Below, one piece after another: positions 33,515-42,264 of a DNA stretch of 46,049 nucleotides (position 1 is the first letter of the stretch; every line of letters starts with the position of its first letter). The translations under genes were made by a program, and so were the position numbers. The notes beneath the pieces were generated by a model that worked only from the letters and a program-made list of their open reading frames with translations, did no database searches and was not told the DNA's origin. The stretch comes from an uncultured Pelagibacteraceae bacterium (GTDB lineage: Bacteria > Pseudomonadota > Alphaproteobacteria > Pelagibacterales > Pelagibacteraceae): the NCBI GenBank assembly GCA_902597725.1, contig CACJYQ010000008.1, positions 1 through 46,049 on the forward strand. Reading direction: 5' to 3'.

Positions 33515-34281
33515 TGTATCTGAAAAACTACAATTTAAAGAACAAAACCGCAGTTGTAACTGGGGCTGGAAAAGGACTTGGTAGAGCATGTGCAATAGCG
33601 CTGGCTGAGGCTGGTGCGAATTTGATAATAATAAGTAGAACAAAAAAAGATTTGGATGAGGTTTCAAAAAAGATAAAAAAAATAAAATCTAAATGTAAAT
33701 CTTATGTGTGTGACATCACAAATTACAATCAAATTAAAGAGATAATTAATAAGCAGTCAAAAATAGACATACTGATTAACAATGCAGGCAATAATATTCC
33801 AGAACATTTTACAAAAGTTAAAACAAAAAATATGGAGTATTTGGTTAAGATAAACACGATGGCAACTTTTAATCTTGCTCAATTATGTGCTTTAAAAATG
33901 ATTAAGTTCAAAAATAGAAAAAAAATTGGTGGTTCGATTGTAAATATGTCCTCTCAAATGGGTCATGTTGGGGGTCCTATTAGAAGTGTGTATAATATGA
34001 CAAAATTTGGCTTAGAAGGCTTAACTAAAGGAATGTCGATTGATCTAGCTAAATATAATATAAGGGTAAATACTGTTTGCCCAACTTTTGTTGTTACTCC
34101 AATGACAAGTAAATTTTTAAAAAGTAAAAAATTTAAAAAAGAAGTTTTGGGAAATATTCCCTTAGGAAAATTTGCTGAACTTTCAGATGTAGCAAGCGCA
34201 GCTGTATTTCTTGCATCTGATGCAGCGTCAATGATTACTGGAACTTCTTTATTAGTTGATGGTGGATGGACTGCAAAATAA
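33511..34281 (+). CDS. Short-chain dehydrogenase/reductase (SDR)
   Basis: A 256 aa classical SDR. The cofactor motif is TGAGKGLG (about residues 18-25). After beta-2 the sequence reads IIISRTKKD, with Arg suggesting NADP(H). NNAGNN is near residue 92, the catalytic Ser is in NMSSQMG, and the Tyr/Lys is in VYNMTKFG near residue 162. The C-terminus LLVDGGWTAK is typical. It differs from the NAD-type SDR at 25843-26595. It sits between the TerC and M23 genes with overlaps at both ends (4 and 16 nt). The substrate is unknown. Confidence 0.88.
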   Translation: MMYLKNYNLKNKTAVVTGAGKGLGRACAIALAEAGANLIIISRTKKDLDEVSKKIKKIKSKCKSYVCDITNYNQIKEIINKQSKIDILINNAGNNIPEHFTKVKTKNMEYLVKINTMATFNLAQLCALKMIKFKNRKKIGGSIVNMSSQMGHVGGPIRSVYNMTKFGLEGLTKGMSIDLAKYNIRVNTVCPTFVVTPMTSKFLKSKKFKKEVLGNIPLGKFAELSDVASAAVFLASDAASMITGTSLLVDGGWTAK

Positions 34282-35069
34282 TACCAAGATTATTTTTTTT
34301 AATAATCTTTTTTATATCAGCTCATTCAAATGCTATCGAGTTTAAAGGAAAATTTTTACAGGGTCATTATATCATAGGAATAACTGATCCCTCTTCTAAA
34401 ATAATTATAGATAAAAAAGAAGTGAAAGTTTCTAAAGATGGTTATTTTGCTTTTGGTATTGATAGAGATAGAAAATTTGATTTGACTATTACTAAAATAA
34501 CAAACGGAAAAAGTGAAAAAATAATTAAAAAAGTTCTTAAAAGAAAATATAACATTCAAAGAATAGATGGCTTAGAAGAAAGTAAAGTTACACCACCGGA
34601 GTCAGTTTACAAAAGAATAAAAGAAGAAAATAATAGAATTGGGAAAGCTAGAGCTATCAATTCTGATTTACCTTTTTTTAAAAACCAATTTATTATGCCT
34701 GTAGAAGGAATTATCAGTGGTGTTTATGGAAGCCAGAGAATTTTAAATGGTAAACCAAAATGGCCTCATTATGGAATTGATATAGCAGCAAAAAAAGGAA
34801 CAATGATCAAATCATCAGCATCTGGGGTTGTTACAATGGCCGAGGATGACCTTTATTATACTGGTGGCACAATCATTATGGATCATGGACATGGGATTTC
34901 AACAATTTATTCTCATCTAGAAAATGTGATGGTATCTGTTGGTGACCAAATTAATCAAGGAGATATCATAGGTACAGTTGGATCTACAGGAAGATCTACA
35001 GGCCCTCACCTAGATTTTAGGGTAAATTGGTTTCAAACTAGACTTGATCCAATGTCTTTATTAAATTAA
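34266..35069 (+). CDS. Exported M23-family metallopeptidase
   Basis: A 267 aa periplasmic peptidoglycan peptidase. A hydrophobic signal segment occupies residues 7-22. It is followed by a beta-rich region and a C-terminal M23 domain with HYGIDIAAKKGTMI near residue 172, TIYSHLENV, and GSTGRSTGPHLDFRVNWF near the end. The usual HxH zinc motif reads HLD here, a variant also known in proteobacterial members with HLDWR. It probably cleaves cell-wall cross-links. The start ATG overlaps the SDR by 16 nt. Confidence 0.87.
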   Translation: MDCKIIPRLFFLIIFFISAHSNAIEFKGKFLQGHYIIGITDPSSKIIIDKKEVKVSKDGYFAFGIDRDRKFDLTITKITNGKSEKIIKKVLKRKYNIQRIDGLEESKVTPPESVYKRIKEENNRIGKARAINSDLPFFKNQFIMPVEGIISGVYGSQRILNGKPKWPHYGIDIAAKKGTMIKSSASGVVTMAEDDLYYTGGTIIMDHGHGISTIYSHLENVMVSVGDQINQGDIIGTVGSTGRSTGPHLDFRVNWFQTRLDPMSLLN

Positions 35070-35083
35070 CAAAATTTATATAG

Positions 35084-35233
35084 ATGGTGACTAAACTTAA
35101 AAATTTATTATTAAAAAGCCGATGGAGTAAATATATTCTAGTTGGAGGGTTTACTTTTTTTTTAATAAAAGGTTTAGTTTGGTTGATAGTTTTCTTTATA
35201 GCTGGTTTTAGTTTGATAAACTTTGGATCATAA
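35084..35233 (+). CDS. Small single-helix membrane protein, function unknown
   Basis: A 49 aa frame with a basic N-terminus (MVTKLKNLLLKSRWSKY) followed by one long hydrophobic segment (residues 18-45). The layout is positive-inside with a membrane anchor. It lies 14 nt after the M23 gene and 41 nt before the FAH-family gene on the same strand, so it is likely part of the operon. No family is recognised with certainty. Confidence 0.6.
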   Translation: MVTKLKNLLLKSRWSKYILVGGFTFFLIKGLVWLIVFFIAGFSLINFGS

Positions 35234-35274
35234 AATATAATTTATCAAAAAAATTAAAAAGATAATTTAAATAT

Positions 35275-36045
35275 ATGAGCACACTAATAGAGAGAACTTC
35301 TAATAAATTGGTAAAAGCTTTTCTGAGGAATAAGACTATTGCACCATTACCTAGAAAATTTACAAAGAAACTAACTGAAGCAAATAAATTTAGAATACTT
35401 TGTGAAAGTAAAGTTAAAAAGCCTATAATTGGTTTCAAAGCTGGAGGAACCGGAATTCCAGTGATGAAAAAATTAAAAGAGAAAGAGCCATTTTATGCTT
35501 CTGTTTATAAAAATAACTTCCTAAAAAGTGGTAGAAGTGTCAAGATAAGTAAGACAACTTTTGGTATTGAGTTAGAAGTTTGCTATCTGATTAAAAAATC
35601 TTTTTTTTATTCAAAGGGTGTAATTACGATGAAGAATATTTCAAAATTTATTTCTCATATGGCTCCTTGCATCGAAATCGTTGGTTATAGACAAAGAAAA
35701 AAGGGAATAACTTCATTTGGAGATTTGTGCAGTGATTTCGGAGCAAATGTAAAATTTTTAATAGGTCAAAAGAAAAAATATAAAAAGATTAATATTGGAA
35801 ATTTAAAAACAAAAATTTCCAACAAAAAAACAAAGCAGAATATTAACGGTAATACTAATGCTGTTTTTATTAATCCATTAAACTCTTTAAGGTTTGTCTT
35901 AAACAAATTAAAAAAAGATAAAGTTAATCTGAATAAAAATTTTTATGTATTCACTGGTTCAACTGTAGGGGTTGTTCCGATTGGTAAAGGACTTTATCAA
36001 GGTACAATCGATAAGCTCGGTTCTGTTAAGACAATAATAAGATAA
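35275..36045 (+). CDS. 2-keto-4-pentenoate hydratase / fumarylacetoacetase-family protein
   Basis: A 256 aa protein that resembles the 2-keto-4-pentenoate hydratase (MhpD) branch of the FAH superfamily. Visible landmarks are FKAGGTGIPV near residue 58, FGIELEVCYLIKKS near residue 96 (the Glu pair that ligates the metal) and the C-terminal FVFTGSTVGVVPIGKG-like stretch. The sequence is Lys-rich and shorter than most members. It may hydrate or decarboxylate a 2-oxo acid. The reaction cannot be fixed from the sequence. It follows the small membrane protein gene in the same operon. Confidence 0.75.
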   Translation: MSTLIERTSNKLVKAFLRNKTIAPLPRKFTKKLTEANKFRILCESKVKKPIIGFKAGGTGIPVMKKLKEKEPFYASVYKNNFLKSGRSVKISKTTFGIELEVCYLIKKSFFYSKGVITMKNISKFISHMAPCIEIVGYRQRKKGITSFGDLCSDFGANVKFLIGQKKKYKKINIGNLKTKISNKKTKQNINGNTNAVFINPLNSLRFVLNKLKKDKVNLNKNFYVFTGSTVGVVPIGKGLYQGTIDKLGSVKTIIR

Positions 36046-36048
36046 AAA

Positions 36049-36171
36049 ATGAAAACATTAATATTATTATCTTTAGCAATTGTTATTGCTTGGGTTTTGT
36101 TCAGGCCAATAACAAAAAAAGAGTTAGACAGATATAATGATAAAGATAACTGGCCTTTGGATCTACATTAA
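36049..36171 (+). CDS. Small membrane-anchored protein, hypothetical
   Basis: A 40 aa frame: an N-terminal hydrophobic anchor (MKTLILLSLAIVIAWVLF) and a polar, mostly charged tail (KKELDRYNDKDNW). It begins 3 nt after the FAH-family gene and its stop overlaps the convergent xsc stop by 4 nt. The tight packing favours a real gene. Function unknown. Confidence 0.5.
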   Translation: MKTLILLSLAIVIAWVLFRPITKKELDRYNDKDNWPLDLH

Positions 36172-37952
36172 GAATTCAAAGAGGGCTGCTTTTTCATATC
36201 TTCTTTTTTAATTCCAGCAACTTTTACAGGTGCTTTCATCGCGTCTCTTCTGAATGGTTCACCTAATTCTTGATTAAGTATTACTTCAATAAATGTTGTA
36301 ATGCCTTTTTTTTGATCCTCACAGGATTTTTTGATTGCCGCAGTTGTCTCTTCCATAGTTTTAACAGTCACACCTTTTAAACCACATGCATTAGCTACTT
36401 TTGCATAACTTAAATTAGGATCTAATTCAGTTCCTATAAAATTGTTATCATACCACAGGGTGGTGTTTCTTTTTTCTGCTCCCCATTGATAATTTCTAAA
36501 AATAACCATAGTGATTGCTGGCCACTCCTTACGAGCACAAGAACTCATCTCGTTCATACTAATTCCGAATGCTCCATCTCCCGCAAAACCAATCACAGGT
36601 GTATCGGGACATCCAATCTTTGCTCCAAGTATTGATGGGAAACCATAACCACAAGGACCAAACAAACCTGGTGCTAAATATTTTCTTGGCTTTTCAAAAG
36701 TTGGATAAGCATTTCCAATTGCACAATTATTTCCAATATCACTTGAGATAATTACATCTTCAGGCATTCCAGCTTGAATTGCTCTCCAAGCCTGTCTTGG
36801 CGACATTCTATCTTTATCCCTCTCTCTTGCTTCTTTATTCCAAACTGTTCCCTTATCATCATCTTCATGATCTAAACTAGATAATTTTTGTAACCATGCA
36901 GATTTTGTTTGATGAATTAAGTCTTTTCTTTTTTGTCTATCTGCATCACCTGCATTAGATGATAATTTATCAAATATTTGTTGAGCAACTAATTTTGCAT
37001 CTCCACTTATTCCAACAGTAACTTTTTTAGTTAGACCAATTCTATCAGGGTTGATGTCTACTTGGATGATGCTTGCTTTCTTAGGCCAATAATCAATGCC
37101 ATACCCTGGAAGTGTTGAAAATGGATTTAGTCTTGTACCTAAAGCCAAAACAACATCTGCTTTTGAAATTAATTCCATCGCGGCTTTTGACCCATTATAT
37201 CCCAAAGGTCCTACAGCTAATTGATGGCTCCCTGGAAAACTATCATTGTGTTGATAACCAGAACAAACTGGTGAGTCTAATTTTTCTGCAAGTTTTTTTG
37301 TTTCTTCAATTGCACCACCAATTACAACTCCTGCACCAGATAAAATAACTGGAAACTTTGCATTTGATAAAAGTTTTGCAGCTTTATCTATTGCCTCTGC
37401 TCCTCCACCTTGTCTTTCTAATCTTACTATTGGTGGTAATTCAATATCGATAACTTGTGTCCAATAATCTCTTGGAACATTAATTTGAGCTGGCGCTGAG
37501 CCTCTTATTGCTTTTTCAATTACTCTATTTAAAACTTCAGCCATTCTTGATGGGTCTCTAACCTCCTCTTGGTAACAAACCATATCTTTAAATAAGTTCA
37601 TTTGCTCTACTTCTTGAAAACCTCCTTGGCCCATAGTTTTATTTGCTGCCTGAGGGGTCACTAATAATAATGGTGTATGATTCCAGTAAGCAGTTTTAAT
37701 TGGGGTTACTAATCCAGTGATACCAGGTCCGTTTTGTGCAATAACCATAGACATTTTACCTGTGGACCTTGTATAACCATCAGCGATTAGTCCACCATTT
37801 GTCTCATGAGCAACGTCCCAAAAAGTAATACCAGCATCTGGAAAAATATCAGAGATGGGCATGAATGCTGAACCTATTATTCCAAAAGCATGTTCAATGC
37901 CGTGCATTTGTAAAACTTTTACAAAAGCTTCTTCTGTTGTCATTTTTGTCAT
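36168..37952 (-). CDS. xsc: Sulfoacetaldehyde acetyltransferase
   Basis: A 594 aa thiamine-diphosphate enzyme that converts sulfoacetaldehyde plus phosphate to acetyl phosphate and sulfite, the desulfonation step for taurine and isethionate. The N-terminal HGIEHAFGIIGSAFMPISD and DVAHETNGGLIADGY (with the ThDP-activating Glu) and the C-terminal metal/ThDP motif GDGAFGISMNEM (near residue 460) are typical of Xsc. This separates it from acetolactate synthase, which has different N-terminal sequences. A Shine-Dalgarno AAAGG lies 8-9 nt before the ATG. It is divergent from suyAB. No phosphotransacetylase is present in the window. Confidence 0.93.
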   Translation of the reverse strand: MTKMTTEEAFVKVLQMHGIEHAFGIIGSAFMPISDIFPDAGITFWDVAHETNGGLIADGYTRSTGKMSMVIAQNGPGITGLVTPIKTAYWNHTPLLLVTPQAANKTMGQGGFQEVEQMNLFKDMVCYQEEVRDPSRMAEVLNRVIEKAIRGSAPAQINVPRDYWTQVIDIELPPIVRLERQGGGAEAIDKAAKLLSNAKFPVILSGAGVVIGGAIEETKKLAEKLDSPVCSGYQHNDSFPGSHQLAVGPLGYNGSKAAMELISKADVVLALGTRLNPFSTLPGYGIDYWPKKASIIQVDINPDRIGLTKKVTVGISGDAKLVAQQIFDKLSSNAGDADRQKRKDLIHQTKSAWLQKLSSLDHEDDDKGTVWNKEARERDKDRMSPRQAWRAIQAGMPEDVIISSDIGNNCAIGNAYPTFEKPRKYLAPGLFGPCGYGFPSILGAKIGCPDTPVIGFAGDGAFGISMNEMSSCARKEWPAITMVIFRNYQWGAEKRNTTLWYDNNFIGTELDPNLSYAKVANACGLKGVTVKTMEETTAAIKKSCEDQKKGITTFIEVILNQELGEPFRRDAMKAPVKVAGIKKEDMKKQPSLNS

Positions 37953-38068
37953 TAGTAGAACCTTTCTAATCTAGCAAATGTAATAATTTTTTATAAAACT
38001 ATTTCTTAATTGTCGCGATTAATATATAAGATTTTTGAAAATTCAAACAAACAAATCGACACGATATA

Positions 38069-38353
38069 ATGGCTACTGACATCATAATTCACGATAAAAA
38101 GGATAATGTAGGGGTTGTAGTAACCGAAAAAATAACGCCAAAACAAGACTGTAAATGCTGGATTATGGAAGATGATAGCTCAACAGATATTCAATCAATG
38201 GATGAAATACCTTTGGGTCATAAAATTGCTATGACGGACTTAAAAGAGGGAGACACAATTTTAAAATATGGTCACGACATAGGAAAAGTTGTTAAATCCA
38301 TAAAAAAAGGTGAACATGTACATGTTCATAACGTCAAAACGAAAAAGTGGTAA
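38069..38353 (+). CDS. suyA: (2R)-sulfolactate sulfo-lyase small subunit (SAF domain)
   Basis: A 94 aa SAF-domain protein, the small subunit of the enzyme that splits 3-sulfolactate into pyruvate and sulfite. Sequence landmarks are [22 protein letters not shown] (mid-protein) and [14 protein letters not shown] at the end, where the His residues form part of the metal site. Related SAF subunits belong to altronate or galactarate dehydratases. The sulfolactate role rests on the partner SuyB, divergent xsc and the sulfite-handling genes that follow. No Shine-Dalgarno is seen before the ATG. Confidence 0.85.
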   Translation: MATDIIIHDKKDNVGVVVTEKITPKQDCKCWIMEDDSSTDIQSMDEIPLGHKIAMTDLKEGDTILKYGHDIGKVVKSIKKGEHVHVHNVKTKKW

Positions 38354-38357
38354 ATTG

Positions 38358-39524
38358 ATGGAAATCCCAAAAAGTTTTTTAGGTTACAAAAGAGAAAATG
38401 GAAGAGCGGGGACTAGAAATCACGTAATTATTTTACCAGTAGATGATATTTCAAATGCTTGCGCAGAGGCAGTCGCAAACAATATAAAAGGAACTATCGC
38501 ATTACCTCATTCATATGGACGATTACAGTTTGGAGCAGATTTAGAATTACACTTTAGAACAATGATAGGCACTGGAAGTAACCCAAATGTTGCTGCGGTG
38601 ATTGTAATAGGTATTGAGCCAAAGTGGACTAAAAGAATTGTAGATGGAATAGCAAAAACTGGAAAACCTGTGGAAGGTTTTCATATTGAACGAACAGGTG
38701 ATATTGGAACTGTTATGAAAGCATCCAAAAAAGCACAAGAATTTGTCATGTGGGCTTCAGAAAAACAAAGAGAGGAATGTCCGATAAGTGATTTATGGAT
38801 TTCAGTAAAATGTGGAGAGTCAGATACTACTTCAGGTCTTGCGTCAAATCCTACAGTTGGAAACTTAATGGATAAACTTGAACCACTTGGTGTTCATCTA
38901 TGTTTTGGTGAAACTTCAGAGCTCACCGGAGCTGAAAAAGTTTGTGCAAATAGAGGCGCTACAAAAGAAGCTTCAGATAAATTTATGAAAACTTGGAGCG
39001 CATATAATGACTTTATCTTAAAAGAGGCAACAGATGATCTTTCAGAGAGTCAGCCAACTGCTGGAAACATTGCTGGAGGCTTAACAACTATTGAAGAAAA
39101 AGCATTTGGAAATTTTCAAAAAATTGGTGATTGCAAATTTATAGATGTTTTAGAACCAGCCGAAGAACCAAAAAAAGGTAAAGGATTATACTTTATGGAT
39201 ACTTCTTCAGCTGCAGCAGAGTGTGTAACACTACAAGCAGCAGCAGGATTTAATATTCATCTGTTTCCAACTGGGCAAGGTAATATTGTTGGAAATCCAA
39301 TTGAGCCAGTCGTTAAATTAACTGCTAATCCATTGACTGTTAAAAGTATGGGTGAACATATTGATTGCGATGTATCAAAAATTCTTTCAAGAGAAATGAA
39401 TTTATCAGAGGCAGGAGATAAACTTATTGAAACAACTATTAGAGTTGCTAATGGAAGATTAACTTGTGCAGAAGCTTTGGGTCATAAAGAATTTGTTATG
39501 ACCAAACTTTATAGAAGCGCATAA
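38358..39524 (+). CDS. suyB: (2R)-sulfolactate sulfo-lyase large subunit (UxaA family)
   Basis: A 388 aa protein of the UxaA/GarD dehydratase family. [20 protein letters not shown] at the start is the typical N-terminus. [17 protein letters not shown] near residue 155 and the C-terminal [18 protein letters not shown] are also conserved. The ATG at 38358, 4 nt after suyA, is preferred over an in-frame upstream ATG at 38310 that overlaps suyA by 44 nt. The product pair releases sulfite from sulfolactate. Altronate dehydratase is the main alternative, but the context has no uronate genes. Confidence 0.86.
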   Translation: MEIPKSFLGYKRENGRAGTRNHVIILPVDDISNACAEAVANNIKGTIALPHSYGRLQFGADLELHFRTMIGTGSNPNVAAVIVIGIEPKWTKRIVDGIAKTGKPVEGFHIERTGDIGTVMKASKKAQEFVMWASEKQREECPISDLWISVKCGESDTTSGLASNPTVGNLMDKLEPLGVHLCFGETSELTGAEKVCANRGATKEASDKFMKTWSAYNDFILKEATDDLSESQPTAGNIAGGLTTIEEKAFGNFQKIGDCKFIDVLEPAEEPKKGKGLYFMDTSSAAAECVTLQAAAGFNIHLFPTGQGNIVGNPIEPVVKLTANPLTVKSMGEHIDCDVSKILSREMNLSEAGDKLIETTIRVANGRLTCAEALGHKEFVMTKLYRSA

Positions 39525-39537
39525 TCACTTTATAAGA

Positions 39538-40605
39538 ATGCTCTTAAAAGATTACTTGGTGTTAATACCAGGTATAATACTTGCATTTATTCTTTATTCT
39601 CTTTCTCAAGGTTTTAATAATATTATTGGTATTGAACTTTTAGGATATAGCAAAAGTCCAATCTCTACAGCGATGATAGCTATTCTACTAGGAATTTTTT
39701 TTGGAAATTTTTTTAAAATTCGAGAAAGTTTTCAAAAAGGATTAGATTTTAGTCGAGACTATATTTTAAAACTTGGAATAATTTGTCTAGGTATACAATT
39801 AAAACCCTTTGAATTTTTAGAATTTGGAAAAATAGCAATTCCATTAATAGTAATCTGTATTGTCAGTGTCTTAATTGTAATAAAGCTAATAATTAAAAAA
39901 CTACAAATACCAACAAGGATGGCCTACTTAATATCAATCGGTAGCACTGTTTGTGGTACTACAGCCATAATGGCAACTGCACCAGTAATAAAAGCTAATA
40001 AAAGTGAAATTTCTTATGCAATTGCTAATATTACTTTATTCGGAATACTCTCGATGTTGTTATACCCTTACTTTGCGAATTTTTATTTTGAAGGAAACTC
40101 ATTATTTGCAGGTCTTTTTTTAGGAACTGCCATACATGAAACCTCACAAGTAGCTGCAGCAGGATTAATATATGATCAGCAGTTCAATAGTCCTGAAACA
40201 TTAAATATCGCAACTGTTACAAAGCTTATAAGAAATACTTTTTTAGTAGTTATGATCCCTCTTTTTGCTTTTCTTTATAATAGAGGTCAAACAAAAGAAA
40301 AGGGTTACTCTATTTTAAGTATATTTCCATATTTTGTTTTGGGGTTTGTTGGGATGATAATTTTAAGAAATGTAGGTGATGAAGTTTTCTCAACTGATAA
40401 TAATTGGATCGAGTTAATAAATACAATTAAATCTTCTTCTAAAATTTTTTTGACTATGGCTATGGCAGCTATAGGCTTATCAACAAATTTAAAAGATATT
40501 AGAAATATGGGTTACAAACCTTTTGTTGTTGGATTTACATCCATGTTGACTGTAGGAATTGTAAGTATATTTTCGATTGAGATCTATATAAAATTTTTTA
40601 TTTAG
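39538..40605 (+). CDS. YeiH/UPF0324-family putative sulfate or sulfite exporter
   Basis: A 355 aa membrane protein with about 10 hydrophobic helices, of the putative sulfate exporter family. Landmarks are LGIICLGIQLKPFEFLEFG, SIGSTVCGTTAIMATAPVIKA and the highly conserved GTAIHETSQVAAAG (near residue 200). Members linked to suyAB are called SuyZ-like. The gene lies 13 nt after suyB and so probably exports the sulfite the lyase releases. It overlaps the convergent TauE-type gene by 8 nt. The exported anion is inferred. Confidence 0.83.
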   Translation: MLLKDYLVLIPGIILAFILYSLSQGFNNIIGIELLGYSKSPISTAMIAILLGIFFGNFFKIRESFQKGLDFSRDYILKLGIICLGIQLKPFEFLEFGKIAIPLIVICIVSVLIVIKLIIKKLQIPTRMAYLISIGSTVCGTTAIMATAPVIKANKSEISYAIANITLFGILSMLLYPYFANFYFEGNSLFAGLFLGTAIHETSQVAAAGLIYDQQFNSPETLNIATVTKLIRNTFLVVMIPLFAFLYNRGQTKEKGYSILSIFPYFVLGFVGMIILRNVGDEVFSTDNNWIELINTIKSSSKIFLTMAMAAIGLSTNLKDIRNMGYKPFVVGFTSMLTVGIVSIFSIEIYIKFFI

Positions 40606-41692
40606 ATTGTTTAACTGTCTTTTTAAAATATTTTGCTCTAAACCTTGAAATTGATCTTCTAATAAATGCAGCACCTATTCCTAAAATAACAGCAAATAAG
40701 ATTGAAAATAATCCATAGAAGAATGGCATATCTTCTGAAAACTCCTTAATAAATTTTGAGAAAAAATTTAATTCTGGTGAACTTATGGATGTAACTCCAT
40801 TCTCAATCTCATCAGCAAAAAAAGTATCATAAGCAATGACAATTCCAACTATTAATAATAAAATTGCTAACAAAGCTTTTAATCCAGAGCTGTCAATCTG
40901 CTCTCCAAGCTTCTGACCTACTTGAACTCCTACTATTGATCCCACAACTAACATTAAAACTAACATTAAATCAATTGACCCATAATTAATTGAATGAAGA
41001 AATGTAACTATCACACTAACAAAAATCGTCACAAACAAGGAAGTCCCAGGCACTAATTTTGTTGGCATCTTAATAATGTAAATCATTGCGGGCACTAAAA
41101 TAAAGGCACCACCGATACCCATAATAGCCGCAATAAAACCAACAATTAATCCAATTACGATAGGTGTAAATATACTTTCATATAATTTGGATTTAGGAAA
41201 TCTCATCCTAAAAGGAAGTCCATGGATCCAATAATGAACATGTAGTTTTTTCTTCTCTACTATATTTTTTTTGGCTTTATCAATTTCGCCTAAACTTTCC
41301 ACTAACATCAAAGTCCCAATTATTGCAAGAATGTACATATAGGCTAAAGATATTACTGTATCTATTTTTCCAATATCTTTAAAATAAGTGAAAGTAAAAA
41401 TACCTAATATAGTTCCTATTGTTCCGCCAATTACAATCATTAATCCCATTTTATAATCTAAAGTATTTTTTAACCAATGAGTGGTAGATCCAGACACAGA
41501 AGTTGCTAAGATATTGTTAGCCTCATTTGCTACAGCATAAGCTGGCGGAACACCCATAAAGATTAAAAATGGTGTCATTAAAAAACCACCCCCTACTCCA
41601 AACAAACCTGAAAGAACACCGACAATGGCACTAAGTAAAAGTATTTCAACTGGATTAATAAAGACTTGGGCTATAGGTAAAAAAACGTCCAT
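40598..41692 (-). CDS. TauE/SafE-family sulfite exporter-like permease
   Basis: A 364 aa membrane protein with an internal duplication. The two halves carry SGLFGVGGGFLMTPFLIFMG (near residue 28) and AAIMGIGGAFILVPAMIYI (near residue 190), separated by a long charged cytoplasmic loop (residues 140-175). The family exports sulfite or sulfoacetate in sulfonate degraders. It is the last gene of the apr operon, downstream of two small unknown genes, and its stop overlaps that of the YeiH-type gene. Two unrelated exporters thus face each other. The substrate is inferred. Confidence 0.85.
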   Translation of the reverse strand: MDVFLPIAQVFINPVEILLLSAIVGVLSGLFGVGGGFLMTPFLIFMGVPPAYAVANEANNILATSVSGSTTHWLKNTLDYKMGLMIVIGGTIGTILGIFTFTYFKDIGKIDTVISLAYMYILAIIGTLMLVESLGEIDKAKKNIVEKKKLHVHYWIHGLPFRMRFPKSKLYESIFTPIVIGLIVGFIAAIMGIGGAFILVPAMIYIIKMPTKLVPGTSLFVTIFVSVIVTFLHSINYGSIDLMLVLMLVVGSIVGVQVGQKLGEQIDSSGLKALLAILLLIVGIVIAYDTFFADEIENGVTSISSPELNFFSKFIKEFSEDMPFFYGLFSILFAVILGIGAAFIRRSISRFRAKYFKKTVKQSK

Positions 41693-41716
41693 TAAATAAA
41701 AAACTTAAAATATTAC

Positions 41717-41851
41717 TTATTTAAAAGTAATAAAAGTTCCAACTAAGATAACACCCCAACATGCAGCTATAGCTGAAAAAATTCCAGTTTTAATAAAAGT
41801 TGATTTTTTATTAGCTATGATATTTAGTATTTTTAAATTTGAAAGATGCAT
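41717..41851 (-). CDS. Small membrane protein of the apr operon, function unknown
   Basis: A 44 aa frame with a polar N-terminus (MHLSNLKILNIIANKKS) and one hydrophobic helix (about residues 19-42) containing a single Cys. It lies 44 nt after the 116 aa gene and 24 nt before the tauE-type gene, all on the minus strand. It appears to be an operon member. No family is recognised. Confidence 0.6.
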   Translation of the reverse strand: MHLSNLKILNIIANKKSTFIKTGIFSAIAACWGVILVGTFITFK

Positions 41852-41895
41852 CTAAATCCCTGAATACACCCAGTAAAAAAATTGTCAAACTATAA

Positions 41896-42246
41896 TTAAT
41901 AGATTGTAGCTCCAAAAATTTTGATCTCATCATCCTCAACCCCAAGTACCAACCTTCCAAGAAACTCCCCAGGTATTTCCTTGTTAGTCTGTTTGATTAA
42001 TACTGTTATGTGCTCACCACGTCTTAAAGTTCCAAAGGGCTTGTAGGTTTCTTCTAGATTTGTGATAATTTTATTGTTTGCCCATTGTTTACCTAACTCA
42101 ACTTCATTTGCTCCAAATAGCATTTGTGTTGAAAAGTCTTTGGTAAAACCTCCATAATCCTTCATATTTGAGGCTCGTACTAGGTTTTCCCACAAGGGTT
42201 TTCCAATTTTAAAAATCTCTTCATCTGACTTTGATAAAAGATCCAT
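41896..42246 (-). CDS. Uncharacterised 116 aa protein between aprA and the exporter
   Basis: A soluble protein without signal peptide or transmembrane helix. The pattern of aromatic and charged residues (PLWENLVRASNMKDYGGF near the N-terminus; GEFLGRLVLGVEDDEIKIFG at the end) suggests a small alpha/beta fold, perhaps NTF2-like, but no family is recognised with certainty. It begins 18 nt after aprA on the same strand. Its position implies a part in APS reductase function or sulfite handling. No cysteine is present, so it is not an Fe-S protein. Confidence 0.8.
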   Translation of the reverse strand: MDLLSKSDEEIFKIGKPLWENLVRASNMKDYGGFTKDFSTQMLFGANEVELGKQWANNKIITNLEETYKPFGTLRRGEHITVLIKQTNKEIPGEFLGRLVLGVEDDEIKIFGATIY

Positions 42247-42264
42247 AAATGTTCTTAAAATAAA

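Noticed and set aside
36168-37952. Acetolactate synthase
   Set aside because: The ThDP-binding core is shared, but the N-terminal sequence and the neighbourhood match sulfoacetaldehyde acetyltransferase.
37953-38068. Operator at TCGCGA in the xsc-suyA spacer
   Set aside because: The hexamer is palindromic but the flanks do not extend the symmetry in a convincing way; too short to call.
38310-38357. Longer SuyB starting inside suyA
   Set aside because: The extra residues are out-of-frame suyA sequence; the ATG at 38358 directly precedes the conserved N-terminus.
38069-39524. Altronate or galactarate dehydratase instead of SuyAB
   Set aside because: Same superfamily, but there are no uronate genes nearby, whereas xsc, exporters and apr genes point to sulfolactate.
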